A DNA stretch of 64,000 nt, from positions 4,345,827 to 4,409,826 of the forward strand of contig OY848919.1 of NCBI GenBank assembly GCA_963693285.1, given 5' to 3'. Below the pieces are notes generated by a model, which saw nothing but the letters and a program-made list of their open reading frames with translations, did not search any database and was not told the origin of the DNA. A program made the position numbers and the translations under genes. Positions 37,986 to 50,974 of this stretch are shown here, piece by piece; within the stretch, counting starts at the first letter, position 1; every line of letters starts with the position of its first letter. Source of the stretch: Xestospongia muta. Taxonomy: Eukaryota > Porifera > Demospongiae > Haplosclerida > Petrosiidae.

Positions 37986-38584
37986 CGACAGTCTGTTGAG
38001 TAAATAAAAATGTCGTAATAGTCTATAGAGAATGCTTTGCTACAAGGACCATTCCTATAAGTCTCACACCCACATCCAATCTCAAAGAAGTAAGCAATTT
38101 TCTCTTTTTCAATTTTGTCTACACCTCTGTCATCTAGTGTAACCTCAACTGAAAAATCAAAATGACATTGATGGACTACTATAATAATAGGTTGACTCAC
38201 GTTCTTGTACTGCAATGTCAGCAGATTCATAAGCAACATCTACTGTAATTATGGTATGACTGAATAGTTTGTGTTATTGAGCTTACGTTCAGCATTTTCT
38301 CTTTGTGGTAGAGTAATAACGCTTACTGTATTCCTCTGTATTCCTGTGCTATCATGTTCCATAACTAAACAAAGTGTAGGAATTGTATAATATGTGTCTG
38401 TTTTACCTTGTACATCATTAGGTCCTGCTTCATTAGTATCTGTGGGATGCTGCACAATTTCTCCTACAAAGAGGTATGACTATGTTTCATCAATGTAGTG
38501 TTTACCTTCTATAGTGTCTTCTGATGTTTCAACAATTACTTTTTCCAAATATTGTCGAAGACTCCATGTAATGATGATATTCAT
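37916..38584 (-). CDS. Five-exon gene for a 162-aa protein with CGC...NGPCS motif
   Basis: Exons 38506-38584, 38407-38463, 38287-38364, 38201-38242 and 37916-38148 are all joined by GT-AG introns in phase 1 and sum to 489 bases, a full frame from ATG 38584 to TAG at 37916-37918. The protein begins MNIIITWSLRQYLEKVIVET, has an acidic middle, and ends with FFEIGCGCETYRNGPCSKAF plus an IDYYDIF tail. The FF.xGCGC...xGPCS..FS pattern starts many multi-copy, transposon-associated proteins of sponges and cnidarians, which then run much longer, so this looks like a truncated member. The last exon runs into a repeat (37911-37985) and the start lies only 48 bases from the giant satellite. Function is unknown; zinc binding by the cysteines is a guess. 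Confidence 0.55.
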
Positions 38585-38631
38585 TGAGGTCTACTTCCTC
38601 GTCACCTTAAAATAATGTTTATTTATTAAAT

Positions 38632-38643
38632 TGTTATCGATAG

Positions 38644-38683
<40 letters not shown>

Positions 38684-38697
38684 CGATCGATCGATCG

Positions 38698-38732
<35 letters not shown>

Positions 38733-38749
38733 GATCGATCTATCGATCG

Positions 38750-38795
<46 letters not shown>

Positions 38796-38797
38796 CG

Positions 38798-38835
<38 letters not shown>

Positions 38836-38846
38836 CGATCGATCGA

Positions 38847-38881
<35 letters not shown>

Positions 38882-38896
38882 CGATCGATCGATCGA

Positions 38897-38951
<55 letters not shown>

Positions 38952-38957
38952 CGATCG

Positions 38958-39006
<49 letters not shown>

Positions 39007-39050
39007 TCGATCGATATATATATATATATATATATCGATAGATCGATCGA

Positions 39051-39085
<35 letters not shown>

Positions 39086-39099
39086 CGATCGATCGATCG

Positions 39100-39130
<31 letters not shown>

Positions 39131-39140
39131 CGATCGATCG

Positions 39141-39182
<42 letters not shown>

Positions 39183-39275
39183 CGATCGATCGATCGATCG
39201 ATATATATATATATATATATATATCGATCGATCGATCGATCGATATATATATATATATATATATATATCGATCGA

Positions 39276-39310
<35 letters not shown>

Positions 39311-39370
39311 CGATCGATCGATCGATATATATATATATATATAATTATATATATATCGATCGATCGATCA

Positions 39371-39406
<36 letters not shown>

Positions 39407-39412
39407 CGATCG

Positions 39413-39454
<42 letters not shown>

Positions 39455-39632
39455 CGATCGATCGATCGATCTATATATATATATATATATATATATATCA
39501 ATCGATCGATCGATCGATATATATATATATATATAGATCGATCTATCGATCGATCGATATATATATATATATATATATAGATCGATCGATCGATCGATCT
39601 ATATATATATATATATATATATCGATCGATCG

Positions 39633-39671
<39 letters not shown>

Positions 39672-39722
39672 TCGATCGATCGATCGATCTATATATATAT
39701 ATATATATATATCGATCGATCG

Positions 39723-39764
<42 letters not shown>

Positions 39765-39774
39765 CGATCGATCG

Positions 39775-39810
<36 letters not shown>

Positions 39811-39891
39811 CGATCGATCGATATATATATATATATATATATCGATCGATCGATCGATATATATATATATATATATAGATCGATCGATCGA

Positions 39892-39937
<46 letters not shown>

Positions 39938-40016
39938 TCGATCGATATATATATATATATATATATATCGATCGATCGATCGATATATATATATATATAT
40001 ATATATAGATCGATCG

Positions 40017-40052
<36 letters not shown>

Positions 40053-40055
40053 CGA

Positions 40056-40120
<65 letters not shown>

Positions 40121-40176
40121 CGATCGATCGATCGATATATATATATATATATATATATAGATCGATCGATCGATCG

Positions 40177-40214
<38 letters not shown>
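38632..40214. repeat. Composite (TA)n/(GATC)n satellite, ~1.58 kb
   Basis: The array alternates runs of TA (about 12-45 bases) with runs of CGAT (2-6 repeats) about sixty times with hardly any other base. Both units are self-complementary, so any part can pair with any other. It reads IYIYI and DRSIDRS on both strands, which is an artefact. There is a single CAATCG variant or two and three TATATTATA interruptions. It starts 48 bases upstream of the CGC-motif gene. Confidence 0.95.
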
Positions 40215-40216
<2 letters not shown>

Positions 40217-40984
40217 AAGCAATAGCCATTATCATTATATCAAGGATAGGTACTAGTTAAAATAATGTTGAACGTTTCAGAAACCGAGCTATAAATGTTT
40301 TGTGACAGTAGAACGAAGTAGTAACAAATACCTGACATTATGAAGAAGGGTGTACCCAAGTCTTTTTGACAGGTTAGTGAAGTGCATATTCCATTATGGT
40401 AATTGGTACTATATAGTCAACAGCTGGTGATTATTTCAATATCCTAGACTTAAAAAACTGTGCTACAGTCTTCTCACTTGACATGTTAGGATGAAACAAG
40501 AATGATTTATTGGGATATCCAATTTAAAGAGTGTCTTGATCTTGTTACTGACTATTTTCTCAATGACTCCACTGATTCAAATAATGTTCTTTTAATTGAC
40601 TGATCAAAATACAAAGCTATCATTGTATTCCCTAACACTGTTATGTTAGCTTGGACTGTATGCTGTCTCATCATTAGAAAAATGATAATTATTATGTTCA
40701 TATGCATAGATTTCAGTGCCATGATGTCAGAAAAGTGGTAGATTTATTAAAACTAATTCTGATTTTTAAAACTAATATAGCAAGTCCATGTCAATAGAAA
40801 GTAAAAGTTTGCTATTTATTAGTAAATATTAACTCTTTAAACTAGAATTGAAGAAAAAGAATTAAAGGGAGAATTTCAAGACAACATGCATATATAATTT
40901 ATTACAAACCTGTTAATTTCAGCTTAAAGTAAAAGCCTCATAAAATTACTTCAGTCATCACTTTTGATCTACCTGTGATTCCTT
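40215..40984. other. Intergenic, nothing recognised
   Basis: Unique AT-rich DNA between the satellite and the start of the Ig-gene duplication. Confidence 0.5.
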
Positions 40985-41307
40985 ATACAAGTATTAATCA
41001 GAAATACATGAATATTCAATATATACATCTTTTGCAGCATCAATTAACTTGAAAAAAGAAAACTCAAAATCACAAGAAAGTAGTTCAAATAAATTGACTA
41101 GAAAATCATTGGTCATCCCAATACTACAAAGACAACCAAATGATGAACATTATGTGATTATGAGTATAAACTACAAGTCCAGCAACATATGTTCTTGTAG
41201 TCTTTATTTTTACACAGCACTGTATTTGCTACCAGTTTACAGTAGTGAGGGTAAAGGTCTTTAGTACAGCCTATGAGTGTTAGATATAGACATTATGGAA
41301 GTTATAT

Positions 41308-41362
41308 TCAAAATTTCAAACACTCACAAGACTGAGGGTTACAATTTTCATAAACCCTAGGT
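41308..41362 (-). pseudogene. Remnant of the deleted TSP1 exon
   Basis: The minus strand keeps RPRVYENCNPQSCECLKF and the original stop (41308-41310), now out of frame behind the new stop of the left Ig gene. The equivalent in the right copy is the end of the last exon at 55591-55650. Confidence 0.85.
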
Positions 41363-44300
41363 CTAGCTTATATCAACATCACCAGAATCATCACCAGCAT
41401 TGTTTGTAGTATTACAACGATATTTACCAGCATGTCTGGAACTAAATGGTGATATACATAAGATGGGGTTTAATGGGTCGTCTGTATTAATTGTTATATC
41501 CGGATCAGATGTATTAACTGGTATGTGAGTTCCATCATCTGCTATTTTATACCATGTTGTTACAGGGTCTTCAATGCCAGTAACACAACAATGAACCTTA
41601 ACAGTTATACCATCTGTGATACATAATTGCTCCAATGGTCGTCCAGCACCATCTATAACTTCATTAGGTCTTAGAATTGGAAGTGAAGATCTTCTCTTAA
41701 TTCTTGCTGGGTCTATAAAATATTAGAAAATGTAAATTAATATTTTTAGTTATTACTTACCATAAACTGTTAAGTTAAATATGTCTACATCAAAACCACA
41801 TTTATTAGTACCATTAGATAAGTATAAACCTTTATGAGGTACCATGACAGGTGAAAATATCAGTCTACTAGAACTGCCATCTGGATAAATGAGAGGTGCA
41901 GTATCAGAATTGTTTGCAGTACTCTCAATTGTTAATGTATCTCCAAGAAAGGAACAGTAGACTGGACTTGGAGGTGGTACTTTTAGCTGCTGGCATCTGC
42001 TAACTTGAGAAGGTGAAATGCCAACCATTGCAGCACGAAGTGCAACTGTTGGAGCTTCTATATAATAAAAGTATATAATACTCTATTATATAGTTTATTT
42101 CACATTTTTACTATCACTTAACAATGAAACATAGCAATGATTATATCACTCATTGACTTACTTGAAACAATTGTGGTAGCTCTGTCTGAACCACATTGAT
42201 TTGTTGCTACACATGTGTAATTTGTACCTCTATCATTAGCAGATAATGTAATTTTTCGTCCTCTTTCAGATAGTTGTTGTCCATCTCTATACCAAGTTCT
42301 ATTTGCATTTTCACCAATAATGATATCACATATTATCATAAGACCACTATCTAAACAGGCATTTCCTCCTATGTCAACCGTTACTGTGTTGTTTTCACCA
42401 CTACCTTTCCTAATAACTGGATAACCTATAGACAATAGAAACGTAATTATTTTATAGTCTTAAAGTACATAGTATTTCTTTAAAGTTACTTACTAACAAT
42501 GGTAGTACTTTTTTCACTAATACCACAATCATTTTGTACTCGACAAGTGTAGGTACCATTCTCTGTTGCAGTATATAAATTACCAATAAAGCCAAGATCC
42601 ATTCCATTTCTAAACCAACTGATATTGTATGGTATGCTGTTCATGTTGTTGTTCACCTCACAAGAAATTTCAATCATGTCATTAGAACCTACACTGCTGT
42701 TGATACATGTGACTAGTCCAATTATTACAGGAACATTCGGATAGACTACCAGTCCTGCTCCACATGTAATGTTTGGGCTGTCTATTAGAAAAAATGTAAG
42801 AAATTGTCACCACAACATTTTTTACCTTTAGGTAGGTTAACAAAATCTGAAAAATTAGTGCATTGTCCTTCTACTATACATTTGTATTCTCCAGATGTCT
42901 CACTAACCATCAAGTTAAATGATGGGTCTTTGTTAATGTTGACACCATTACGAAACCAAGTCACAATATTGGATTGTCTTGGCATAGGTACACAAGATAA
43001 AGTAACCTCAACTCCTTCACGTATCCAATTGTCTATATTTCTAGAGCACTTGTTAAGAAGTGGATTACCATCCATCAACAATTCAAGAGAAACATTGGCT
43101 GTGATACCTACATGAGACCAATAGTGCATGCTAAACACATTAATTGGTACGTATCAATTCAAACAATGAGGATGTCTAGTTAGTAATCTTCAACTCACAT
43201 CCTGCTGATTCCAATATCAAAGTTGATATATTGTGTCCACAAGGATTAGTAGCATTACATACATATGTTCCAAAAGAATCAGCATTGATAGTTACCATTG
43301 CTGGTCCATTAGATGATAGTACTCTTATAGAACCATCACTTTCTCTAAAACCAATGGTATAATCATTACCAGCACTTACTGCACAGGTGAAAGTCACTCT
43401 AGTTCCAATTAATGCACAGATTTTGTCTCCACTTCCTGGAGGTGTACATCCATCACCACTAATTCCTGCATAAGTACCACTTAAGAATGCAGAAGGTAAA
43501 TCTAAAATAAAAATTAAATTCACCATAATTTAATCATATTTATTGTTATTAATTAGTCCACCTGTTCATCCATAAACCCAAGCAACATAATTATAAATTA
43601 TACATAATATAATTTATTATTTATTTTATATTATCCATCATCTGCTCATTCTATTGACTTTTACTAACCTTTTACCATAGTACTAGCACTGTCATTGCCA
43701 CATATGTTGCTGATTACACAAGTGAATGTTGCACCAACATCATCAGTATTTACTGTGATGTTATTTCCTGTATCAGGCAACTGTACTCCATTTCTAAACC
43801 AAGCTCTTTCTACAGGACCAGGTATTGTAGAATTGCAAATAATGGTCAGAGAATCATCCTCTAGACAACCACATGCTCCTATGTCAACAATGCCAACTGA
43901 AGTGCCATCACTATCTCTAACTCCTGGTTGTACTGTATATAGAAAATAAAATTATATGTATATGTGTGTGTCTGTGTGTGTTTGTAAGAGAATATATTTT
44001 ATAAATTTTTTAAATTAACAATTTGAATGAGAATTTACTTACATAAAACTTGACTGATATCATAAGAACTTCCACAAATATTACTAGCTGTGCACCTGTA
44101 AGTACCTGTTTGTGTCACAGGAATACTCATTTGATTAGATGGAAAATTAAGATTCACACCATTCCTTTGCCAAACAAATTTATCAACAATTATATTGTTT
44201 GTGACATTACAATCAATGTTGATTGGTTGTGCACCTGGAGCACCAGAGATGCAAGTTGATTGGCCAATTCTTATTCTATCAACATTGAGAACAACCTTTG

Positions 44301-45779
44301 GTGTTGCTAATCTTGATGCATTCACATCTGGGGGCTCTATAAAAATAAAAGACAATGTACAAATTGCATGTTTTATTAAGAAATATTTTCCTTACCATCA
44401 ATCAATTTTGATTCTCCAATAGCACAATCAAAATCATGATCACAATTCTCAATATTATTACTTATTGAAATGCACTCAAAAGCACGGGAAATGAGACCAG
44501 CTTCTTCAAGAGTAAAAGTGTGTGAAAATTCTATCTGTTGCATAGTTTTTGAAAGTATTACACTTTCCAAAACTACAATATTAGCAAGCAATGTAACATT
44601 GTAGTCTCCATTGTTATCACTGCCTGGGATTTGCAGTGATATACACTCTAGTAAAACTGATAAATTTCTTTTAAGAGCATCTACCAGATCTTGACTACAA
44701 GCGTCTCCAGAAGGAAGTCTTGTACCATTTACAAATAACTTCAGAACAATTCCAGGATCTCCTGCTGAACCTATGAAGATAAACATATCTTATTTGATTT
44801 ACCTCTCGTTTTGTTTAAGTATCCTCTAGGAAATTTTAAAATGCATCATAATTGCCTTTAGCTAGAATGTATTATCACAGCAGATAATAATTAAATTTTA
44901 AAGAGCATTGCACAAAGTTGGTTTACTTAGATAAATTAGTCTTGGGACTGGTAAAAGTACAGTAAACTTAGTATTATCTCAGTAATCTTGTAAGTTGGAA
45001 GCCTTAAAATGGTCAAAGTTACTAGAATCATCTAGCTTGCACAACATTAGATGTCATTGCCTTATGCTTCAACAAGGGGATAATGTTATTTTTAATAAAG
45101 GAGTGCAAAAATCATATGTATAGCTAGTTTAGTTACTAGTCTCATAGATGTTTAGGAAAAAGTGGGTCCTGCAAGAAGAAACAAATTTACCTCCTACCAC
45201 TAACCCACACAGTATTGCAAAGAATATTTAACTAGTTCATAATTTGTAGAAAGTACTTTTGTGTTCAATGTTGATCCTAAAGTATGACTATCCTTCAAAC
45301 TATATAAATCTAAATATCATAAAGTGAAGAGTCAAGAAAATAACATTGCTCTGGTAGAAATTAATCACAACATCCTTGTGGTTAATTATCACTATCACCA
45401 TAGCAACATTAAAACTAGTCAGGTTTCATTAAAGTTAAGGTATACATTTGCTATTGAAAATCGGAAAGCTTTTTATATTTACTACAATGTTTGTAAAACA
45501 AATCAATAATAATAAGAGGATAGAGACTTAGTAACAATACCTGTATTTCTAGTTAACATTTTCGAATCCAAGTACAGTGTATTGTTACTATAATCTCCAT
45601 CCACCTTGCATTAACAAGTAATTAATTTACAGTGTTCTATCTGTCCTTTGTCGCAAGAAATTTGAGCATTGATGAAGATCAGTAGCTGTTAAATGAATGT
45701 TAATTTTTACTATAAAAACAATAGAACTTACTTCTAACAGTAGTAATAGAACAAAAACAAGAACTCTGATAACAGACAT
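41363..45779 (-). CDS. Secreted protein with eight Ig domains, TSP1 repeats lost (939 aa)
   Basis: Exons: 45732-45779, 45631-45685, 44396-44770, 44043-44336, 43669-43932, 43199-43501, 42826-43107, 42494-42781, 42162-42425, 41761-42057, 41363-41712; total 2820 bases, a full frame. Exons 1-2 encode a signal peptide (MSVIRVLVFVLLLLLELL, cleaved near NAQISC). Exon 3 is a 125-aa N-terminal module with four cysteines and NNGDYNVTLLAN, not an Ig fold. Exons 4-11 are one Ig domain each, all phase 1-1, with the usual C...W(F/Y)RNG...G.Y.C pattern (for example SWFRNGMDLGF, TWYRDGQQLSERG). The final exon runs through the lost donor into VDIS and a TAG. No membrane helix or GPI signal follows, so the product should be secreted. 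Its role is presumably adhesion or recognition; this is inferred from architecture only. Confidence 0.85.
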
Positions 45780-46375
45780 TTGCACTAAAATTTTCAAGCA
45801 AATTAATATACTTATATATAGACGCAATAACAGCGCTAAAAGACTCTGAATGGATGGATTTAATCTGAAAGCGGCTAAATTAACAATTGTTTGGCCTTAT
45901 TGAACGGCTGGTAGCCCCTGCTCAATAACTATTTCATCATAGATAATAAAGCGACCATACGTTATTATAAGCAATAGCTTTAGCCGGCTGAGTATCATAA
46001 TTAACGGTTGGACAGAGATTGATAAAAACGTGATCTATGTCATAATTGAAACGAGGCTAAATAAACTAAAGAGATATTGATAAACATGTGATCCAATTCA
46101 TAGCACAAAAATTTAAAGCATTTGATCATTGTCTATATGCTGTAAGCTGACCTGTTATATGGAGTAGAAGACTAGTCTTAAAGAAAGTGTCAGTTAAAGT
46201 ATAAGTGTTACTATAATCAGTCTATATTCACTTAAGGACTACATTAACAGATTACTGAGAACATAGCTGAAATTCCATTCACTGCCAGACTCTGAAAACA
46301 ATCCTTCAAATTTTCTACTATAAAACCTGATATAAAAACTATGCTTTGCTCAATGCACAAAAGTAAATCCACTGA
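45780..46375. promoter_or_regulatory. 5' flank of the left Ig gene
   Basis: The first 150 bases are well conserved with 60103-60260 (TATATA...AGACGCAATA, GCAGCGCTAAAAGA, AAAGCGGCTAA, TTAGCCGGCTGA), more than the DNA beyond. ATATATA near 45812-45820, about 35 bases before the ATG on the minus strand, could serve as a TATA box. Conserved blocks suggest shared promoter elements; no factor can be named. Confidence 0.4.
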
Positions 46376-46504
46376 CTGTTTGTATGGCACAGAATGTGTG
46401 TACTTCAATGAGAAAGAAATACTATATACTATATACTCTAAACATTTGAACCTAATTGTATTAATTACACATTACAGTATGCACTCCTCCTGTGCCATAC
46501 AAAT
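46376..46504. repeat. Short inverted-repeat element next to the left Ig gene
   Basis: TTTGTATGGCACAG (46378-46391) pairs with CTGTGCCATACAAA (46489-46502). The same element, more diverged, lies at about 60605-60735 (GGTTATTTGTATG / CATACAAATAACC), so it predates the duplication. Confidence 0.7.
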
Positions 46505-47287
46505 AATCACTCCAATTAATAAACCATTGATTTCATGTTGTCATAATCAATTTTATCATTATGAGTTATGACTATGTACCTCACTCATTATGGTTTATAT
46601 TATGTCAGTCTTGTCTGTTCATTACTTTAAATATTACTGGAATAGGATCATTATGTGGTTTGTGTTATTAGCTGGTCTAAAGATGCTGATTCTATATAAA
46701 TTGTTGCTGTCATTGTTAACTATTATAGAGTGAACATTATTTTTCAATTTTTCATTGCCTAGGACACAGAGCATACGAGGTAGCCCTATTATATTGTTAC
46801 TATATGTACTCAGAATTTGGACAGCCATATATTTATTAAAAGAGTACAATAAGCTTATATTCTGTGAAGTAGCTATAGTTACAGCTGCTTACTTTTACTG
46901 GAAGGGTGGTAGTAAATCATTGCTATCATAACAGTGGGCACATTATCTCAAGTGTTTCTCTGATTATTGTCACTGTCTAAACTTCAAATCGTTTCCTTCA
47001 TGATGTCTCATGAGGGTAGCTACTAATTATATACATACAAAGTCAAATTATTGCTGTGCATCAAGTAAATCTAATCATGTAAAAACATATCAAAAGAATT
47101 AATTATTAAAGTATAAATGACAGGACACATTCTATACGTCCAAAAGTTTCTAACCAGAGACAAGACAGGTTTTATGTCATGATTTCAATCAGGAATCTTA
47201 AAGTCTTTGTTCCATTGGTAAAGAGCACATGGTAAACTTAATGTGATGTGAATGCCTCTAGTATCACATAAAGACAAGTTCAGTAGA
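46505..47287. other. Duplicated intergenic repeat DNA
   Basis: Shared with 48200-48900 and 60740-61490: CAGTCTTGTCTGTT...ACTGGAA.TGGATCATTATG, TAACTGTGGGCAAATTATCTC and others. A weak shared frame (TGHILYVQKFL in copy a near 47117-47155) may be an upstream exon of the unknown family. Nothing else is seen. Confidence 0.4.
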
Positions 47288-47590
47288 AGGTAGACTCTAT
47301 GTCAGACTAGCCAGAGACAAACCACACCTATAGCAATATTACCAGGCATTGATAGAATTGTCTTTGATAGACAAATGATTGGACACAGCAAATGTGGATA
47401 AATTCAATATGGTATGGTCCGATAAATTTATAGTGAAGCCAAACCTACATATGTTGATGAGTTAAGGAACTAGTATGTTGTTCTAGAAATATAGTTGTGG
47501 AAGTGATAAAAGATGTTGATGTTAGAAAAGGATTTGATCTAAAAGAGTTAATGATTTTCACTGCCATGACATATTGAAAATATGGTGAAT
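47288..47590 (+). pseudogene. Decayed unknown coding family, copy a
   Basis: Blocks recognisable against the other two copies: VWSDKFIVKPNLHMLM at 47412-47459, then NIVVEVIKDVD and FDLKEL at about 47488-47555. Stops and shifts interrupt them. I do not know the family. It lies on the strand opposite the Ig gene, 1.5 kb from its start. Confidence 0.4.
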
Positions 47591-48160
47591 GCAATGTTAC
47601 TTGACGTTAGGGCCATTGATGTTAGATAATAATTTTGTTGTAAATGAGATGAAGAATTTCAGAAATATTGTATACGTGAATGCAATGTTACAAACTAGTT
47701 GCTTTATGTTATGGATGGCTTGACTAATCTTAATGCATGATTGTCATTTCTGAGTGAATGTTACAGGTTAAAGGTATATATATCAAAAGTTGACCCATAG
47801 ATAAAGTATTGATAGTGTAAAATAAAACTTCTTCTATTTATAAGAATATTACATTATGTTCAAAGTCAAGTATATGAATTATGTACAATCTAAATATCAA
47901 AAATGTAGAAACATGTTCTCTGCCACTATGCTTGAAAACTCAAAGAAAAACATAGACAACCATTGAGAGGCTGTTTCAAACTGTAACAAGGTCTATGAAA
48001 ATATGCACGCAAGTTTTGCTTGAAGCTATATCACAGGTGTGGCAATTAACAATAGATAATCTACCACAATGGATGTGGCTTAAACAGTTTGGTCTTTGTA
48101 ATAACAATTGTTAAAGGCTATCTTTGTTAAACCACATCACTTGACTAATTTACTATTCTG

Positions 48161-49217
48161 AATAATAAACTGTTGATTTCATGCTATCATTTTATATTTT
48201 GCAGTTAAGCATTATGAATGTGTACCACAATGTGGTTTCTATTACGTCAGTCTTGTTTGTTGATTACTTTATATAATACTGGAAATGGATTATTATGTGT
48301 GTCATATTATTGACTGCTTTTATTAATCAATGCTAGTATAAGTGTTTTTCTGAAAAGCTTGCGATATAACTTATCAACAGTTATTTTGACTATATTACAA
48401 AGTAGACATTAGTTGTCAACTATAACTGCCTTGCAAACAAAGCACACTAGGTAGTCAGTCCTATTACATTGTTGGTATGTGTATGTGTGTATGTGTATAC
48501 TCAGAGTCTGGAAACCTACATGTTCATAAAAGAGTATATTAGCTTATATATGATGGTATAGCTATTATTACAGCTGATTAGTTTTAATAGAAAAGGAGAT
48601 GATAATCCATTACTATCATAACTGTGGGTAAATTATCTCAAGTGTTTCTCTGATTAGAGTCACTGCCCTGAAATCAAATGATTTCCTTCACTGTGTCTAG
48701 ATAAATTAAACTAAATATTGACTATATAAAAGTTCAAATTATTACTGTACATTGAGTAAATATATTCATATAGAGATATATCAAAGGTTTGAAAAGTATT
48801 ATAGTACAACTGACAGGCCACTTCTACTTGTCCAAACGTTTCTATTATGAGACAAAACAGGCTTTTTGTCATGACTCGTATGCAAATTATTGACAAATTA
48901 GATATTAAAATGTAGTAAAGTGATAACTGCCACTATGCTGAAACTTGCTGAATAAAATAGGCAACCACTGAAAGGTTGTTTCAAATTTTCAAATATCTAT
49001 GAAAAACTGCAAGTTATGCTGTAATAAGATTACCTAGTATACTTTGTATACAAAGCAATTAAAAGTTCAAAAGTAATGTCCACTCTATATTAGTCAAAAT
49101 ATTGAATTTAATAATTAATTTCTCATTGAAGTAATGCATTGTCTAAAATATATGTTTTTATATTGGGTTTTATAGCAGAGACTGTGAATGATTATATTCA
49201 GAATCTGATAGTTTGAC
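48161..49217. other. Third partial copy of the repeat block
   Basis: Repeats the 46560-47200 and 60800-61450 blocks (ACTGGAAATGGATTATTATG, CTGTGGGTAAATTATCTCAA, LTGHFYLSK near 48808). No intact gene. Confidence 0.45.
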
Positions 49218-50562
49218 TTGTTATTTTCTGTTGCAGCTATAAGTGAGTCATGTGACGTAGTTTAACAAACGTTGCCTTAAACAGTTCTTATTAGAAGACT
49301 AAATTGTTTAAGCCAAGTCCCATTGTTGTTAATAAACTATTGTCAATTACCACACCTGTGGTATAGTTTACATTGTTTGCATGTATGTTTGCATACATAG
49401 AGTTTGGACACCCACATATTCATTAAAACAATACATTAAATTATACATTAGGGAGTAGCTGTAGTAACAGCTGTTTATTATCACTGGAAATGGAAGTAGT
49501 AAGCCATTCATTGCTATCATAACTGTGGGCAAATTATCTCAAGTGTTCTCAAGATAAATTTATAGTTAAGACAAACATACATACGTACATGAGTTCCAGA
49601 ATAGCTTATGGAAGAATTCAAAAGCTGATACAGTGATCTATAAATATATTTGTAGAAGTGATAAAAGATGTTGATCTTATAAAGAGTTTTGATCTAAAAG
49701 AGTTGGAGAATCTTAATACTATGACATATTGTAACTACAATGTTACAATCTATATTTCATGACCAGTTTCACTATATTTTTATGCATGACTCTCATTTCT
49801 GACTAAATGAAACAGGTTAAAGGTATCCAAAAGGATTGATAAGTATTATAATGTTAAATCAAACCTCTATTTACTAATATATTGGATTCTGTTCAAATTT
49901 AACTACCTTAAGGGCACAATTAAGAATGGGTACTAAGTTTATTGATGTTAATAGACCATTTAACAGATATTAAATTTAGCATTTCATTTTATTGAATAGT
50001 ATAGGATAGATTTCAATCACTACTTGCTGAGCAGTATAAGGAGCCAGTAAATGGGAAGCACGAGGATGTTACTGCCAATATATTGGAAGAATTGGAATCG
50101 GACAGTGGTGATGAAGAAGTATGATGTTTATTGTTCAGTTAACAATAATTCATAACAATTATTTTACATTAATCAATTTTAAGTGGTATTTAATTTAACG
50201 AATTACCCAAAGCCACAAACATTTGCAAAATTTAGTATTCCTTTAAAATGTTACCTTAAGGTATGTCAAATATTTATAATTTAACTGTCAAAAATGTGAA
50301 AAGTGATCACAGCCACTAGGCTTGAAAACTTGCAAATTAAAACAGCCAACAATTGAGAGGTTGTTTCAAACTGTTACAAAATCTATAAAAATATGGAAGT
50401 TATGCAGGAAGTTATACCACAGGTGTGGTAATTAACAATAGGTTATTAACCACAATGGCTGTGGCTTAAATTGTTTTGTCTTATAATAACAGTTATTAAG
50501 GCTATATTTGTTAAACTACTCCACTTGACTCACTTAAAGATGCAACAGAAAATAGCTCACAA
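49218..50562. mobile_element. ~1.34 kb segment bounded by ~150 bp inverted repeats
   Basis: The left arm (49218-49372, GCAGCTATAAGTGAGTCATG ... CCACACCTGTGGTATA) is the reverse complement of the right arm (50414-50562, ATACCACAGGTGTGG ... GACTCACTTAAAGATGC) at roughly 85% identity. Single right-arm copies occur at about 48030-48150 and 62105-62260. Inside are copy b of an unknown coding family (49553-49740) and an open exon-like block (50005-50124). No transposase is seen. It is either a DNA element that captured gene pieces or an inverted rearrangement of the flanking repeat. Confidence 0.5.
49553..50124 (+). pseudogene. Unknown coding family, copy b, with acidic C-terminal exon
   Basis: 49553-49600 reads DKFIVKTNIHT. 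49639-49740 is fully open (INIFVEVIKDVDLIKSFDLK, ELENLNTMTYCNYN). 50005-50124 begins after an acceptor-like AATAGTATAG and reads DRFQSLLAEQYKEPVNGKHE, DVTANILEELESDSGDEEV and a TGA stop. The substitutions that separate the three copies largely preserve the frame of the middle block. Copy b is the best preserved, but I cannot find a start exon. Confidence 0.4.
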
Positions 50563-50974
50563 ATCAAGGGTAGAACCAAAATTGCTTTCTACTCCAACAT
50601 GATAACTACTCTTCGTAACAGAGCAAACAGATAGGAAACAAAACTCTAGAAATGATCACGTGATAGTTATAATTATCATAACTTTCAAATCTCTTTAATT
50701 TTAATTGTTATAACTATAATTATATCGTCAAGAAAGGCATGGACATGAAGATCTTATCAAAACGAAGTAAATAAATTGCCATAACTCGGGAAAGAAATAT
50801 TTTACCGTAATTTTAGGAAATTTCGTACATCAAATTGTACAGATTATATATATATATTTGCACACGCAGTGTTTTTTTGGCGAGATCAACATTAGCATAA
50901 TTTTTGTGCTTTTGCAACACACACACACACACACACAAAGGTAGTATATACTGTAACTCTCGACAACAAGCTTC

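Larger units (their letters stand above)
40985..48160. repeat. Segmental duplication, left copy (~7.2 kb)
   Basis: Colinear with 55165-62340: 3' flank (TTCAAATAAATTGACTA, CAAGTCCAGCAACATA), the whole Ig gene with introns, its 5' flank (AGACGCAATA.CAGCGCTAAA), and downstream blocks such as TTTGTATGGCACAGA and CACAATGGATGTGGCTTAAA. Exons are roughly 93-96% identical by eye, introns less. The left copy lacks about 450 bp holding the TSP1 exons. Confidence 0.85.

Noticed and set aside
38631..40235. Long open frames of [12 protein letters not shown] type on both strands
   Set aside because: They are the mechanical translation of TA and GATC repeats; no stop can occur in these phases. Not proteins.
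45540..45590. Possible extra exon between exons 2 and 3 of the left Ig gene (LYLDSKMLTRNT before a GTATTG donor)
   Set aside because: The matching stretch in the right copy (about 59870-59915) has a stop in that frame, and exons 2 and 3 already join in phase.
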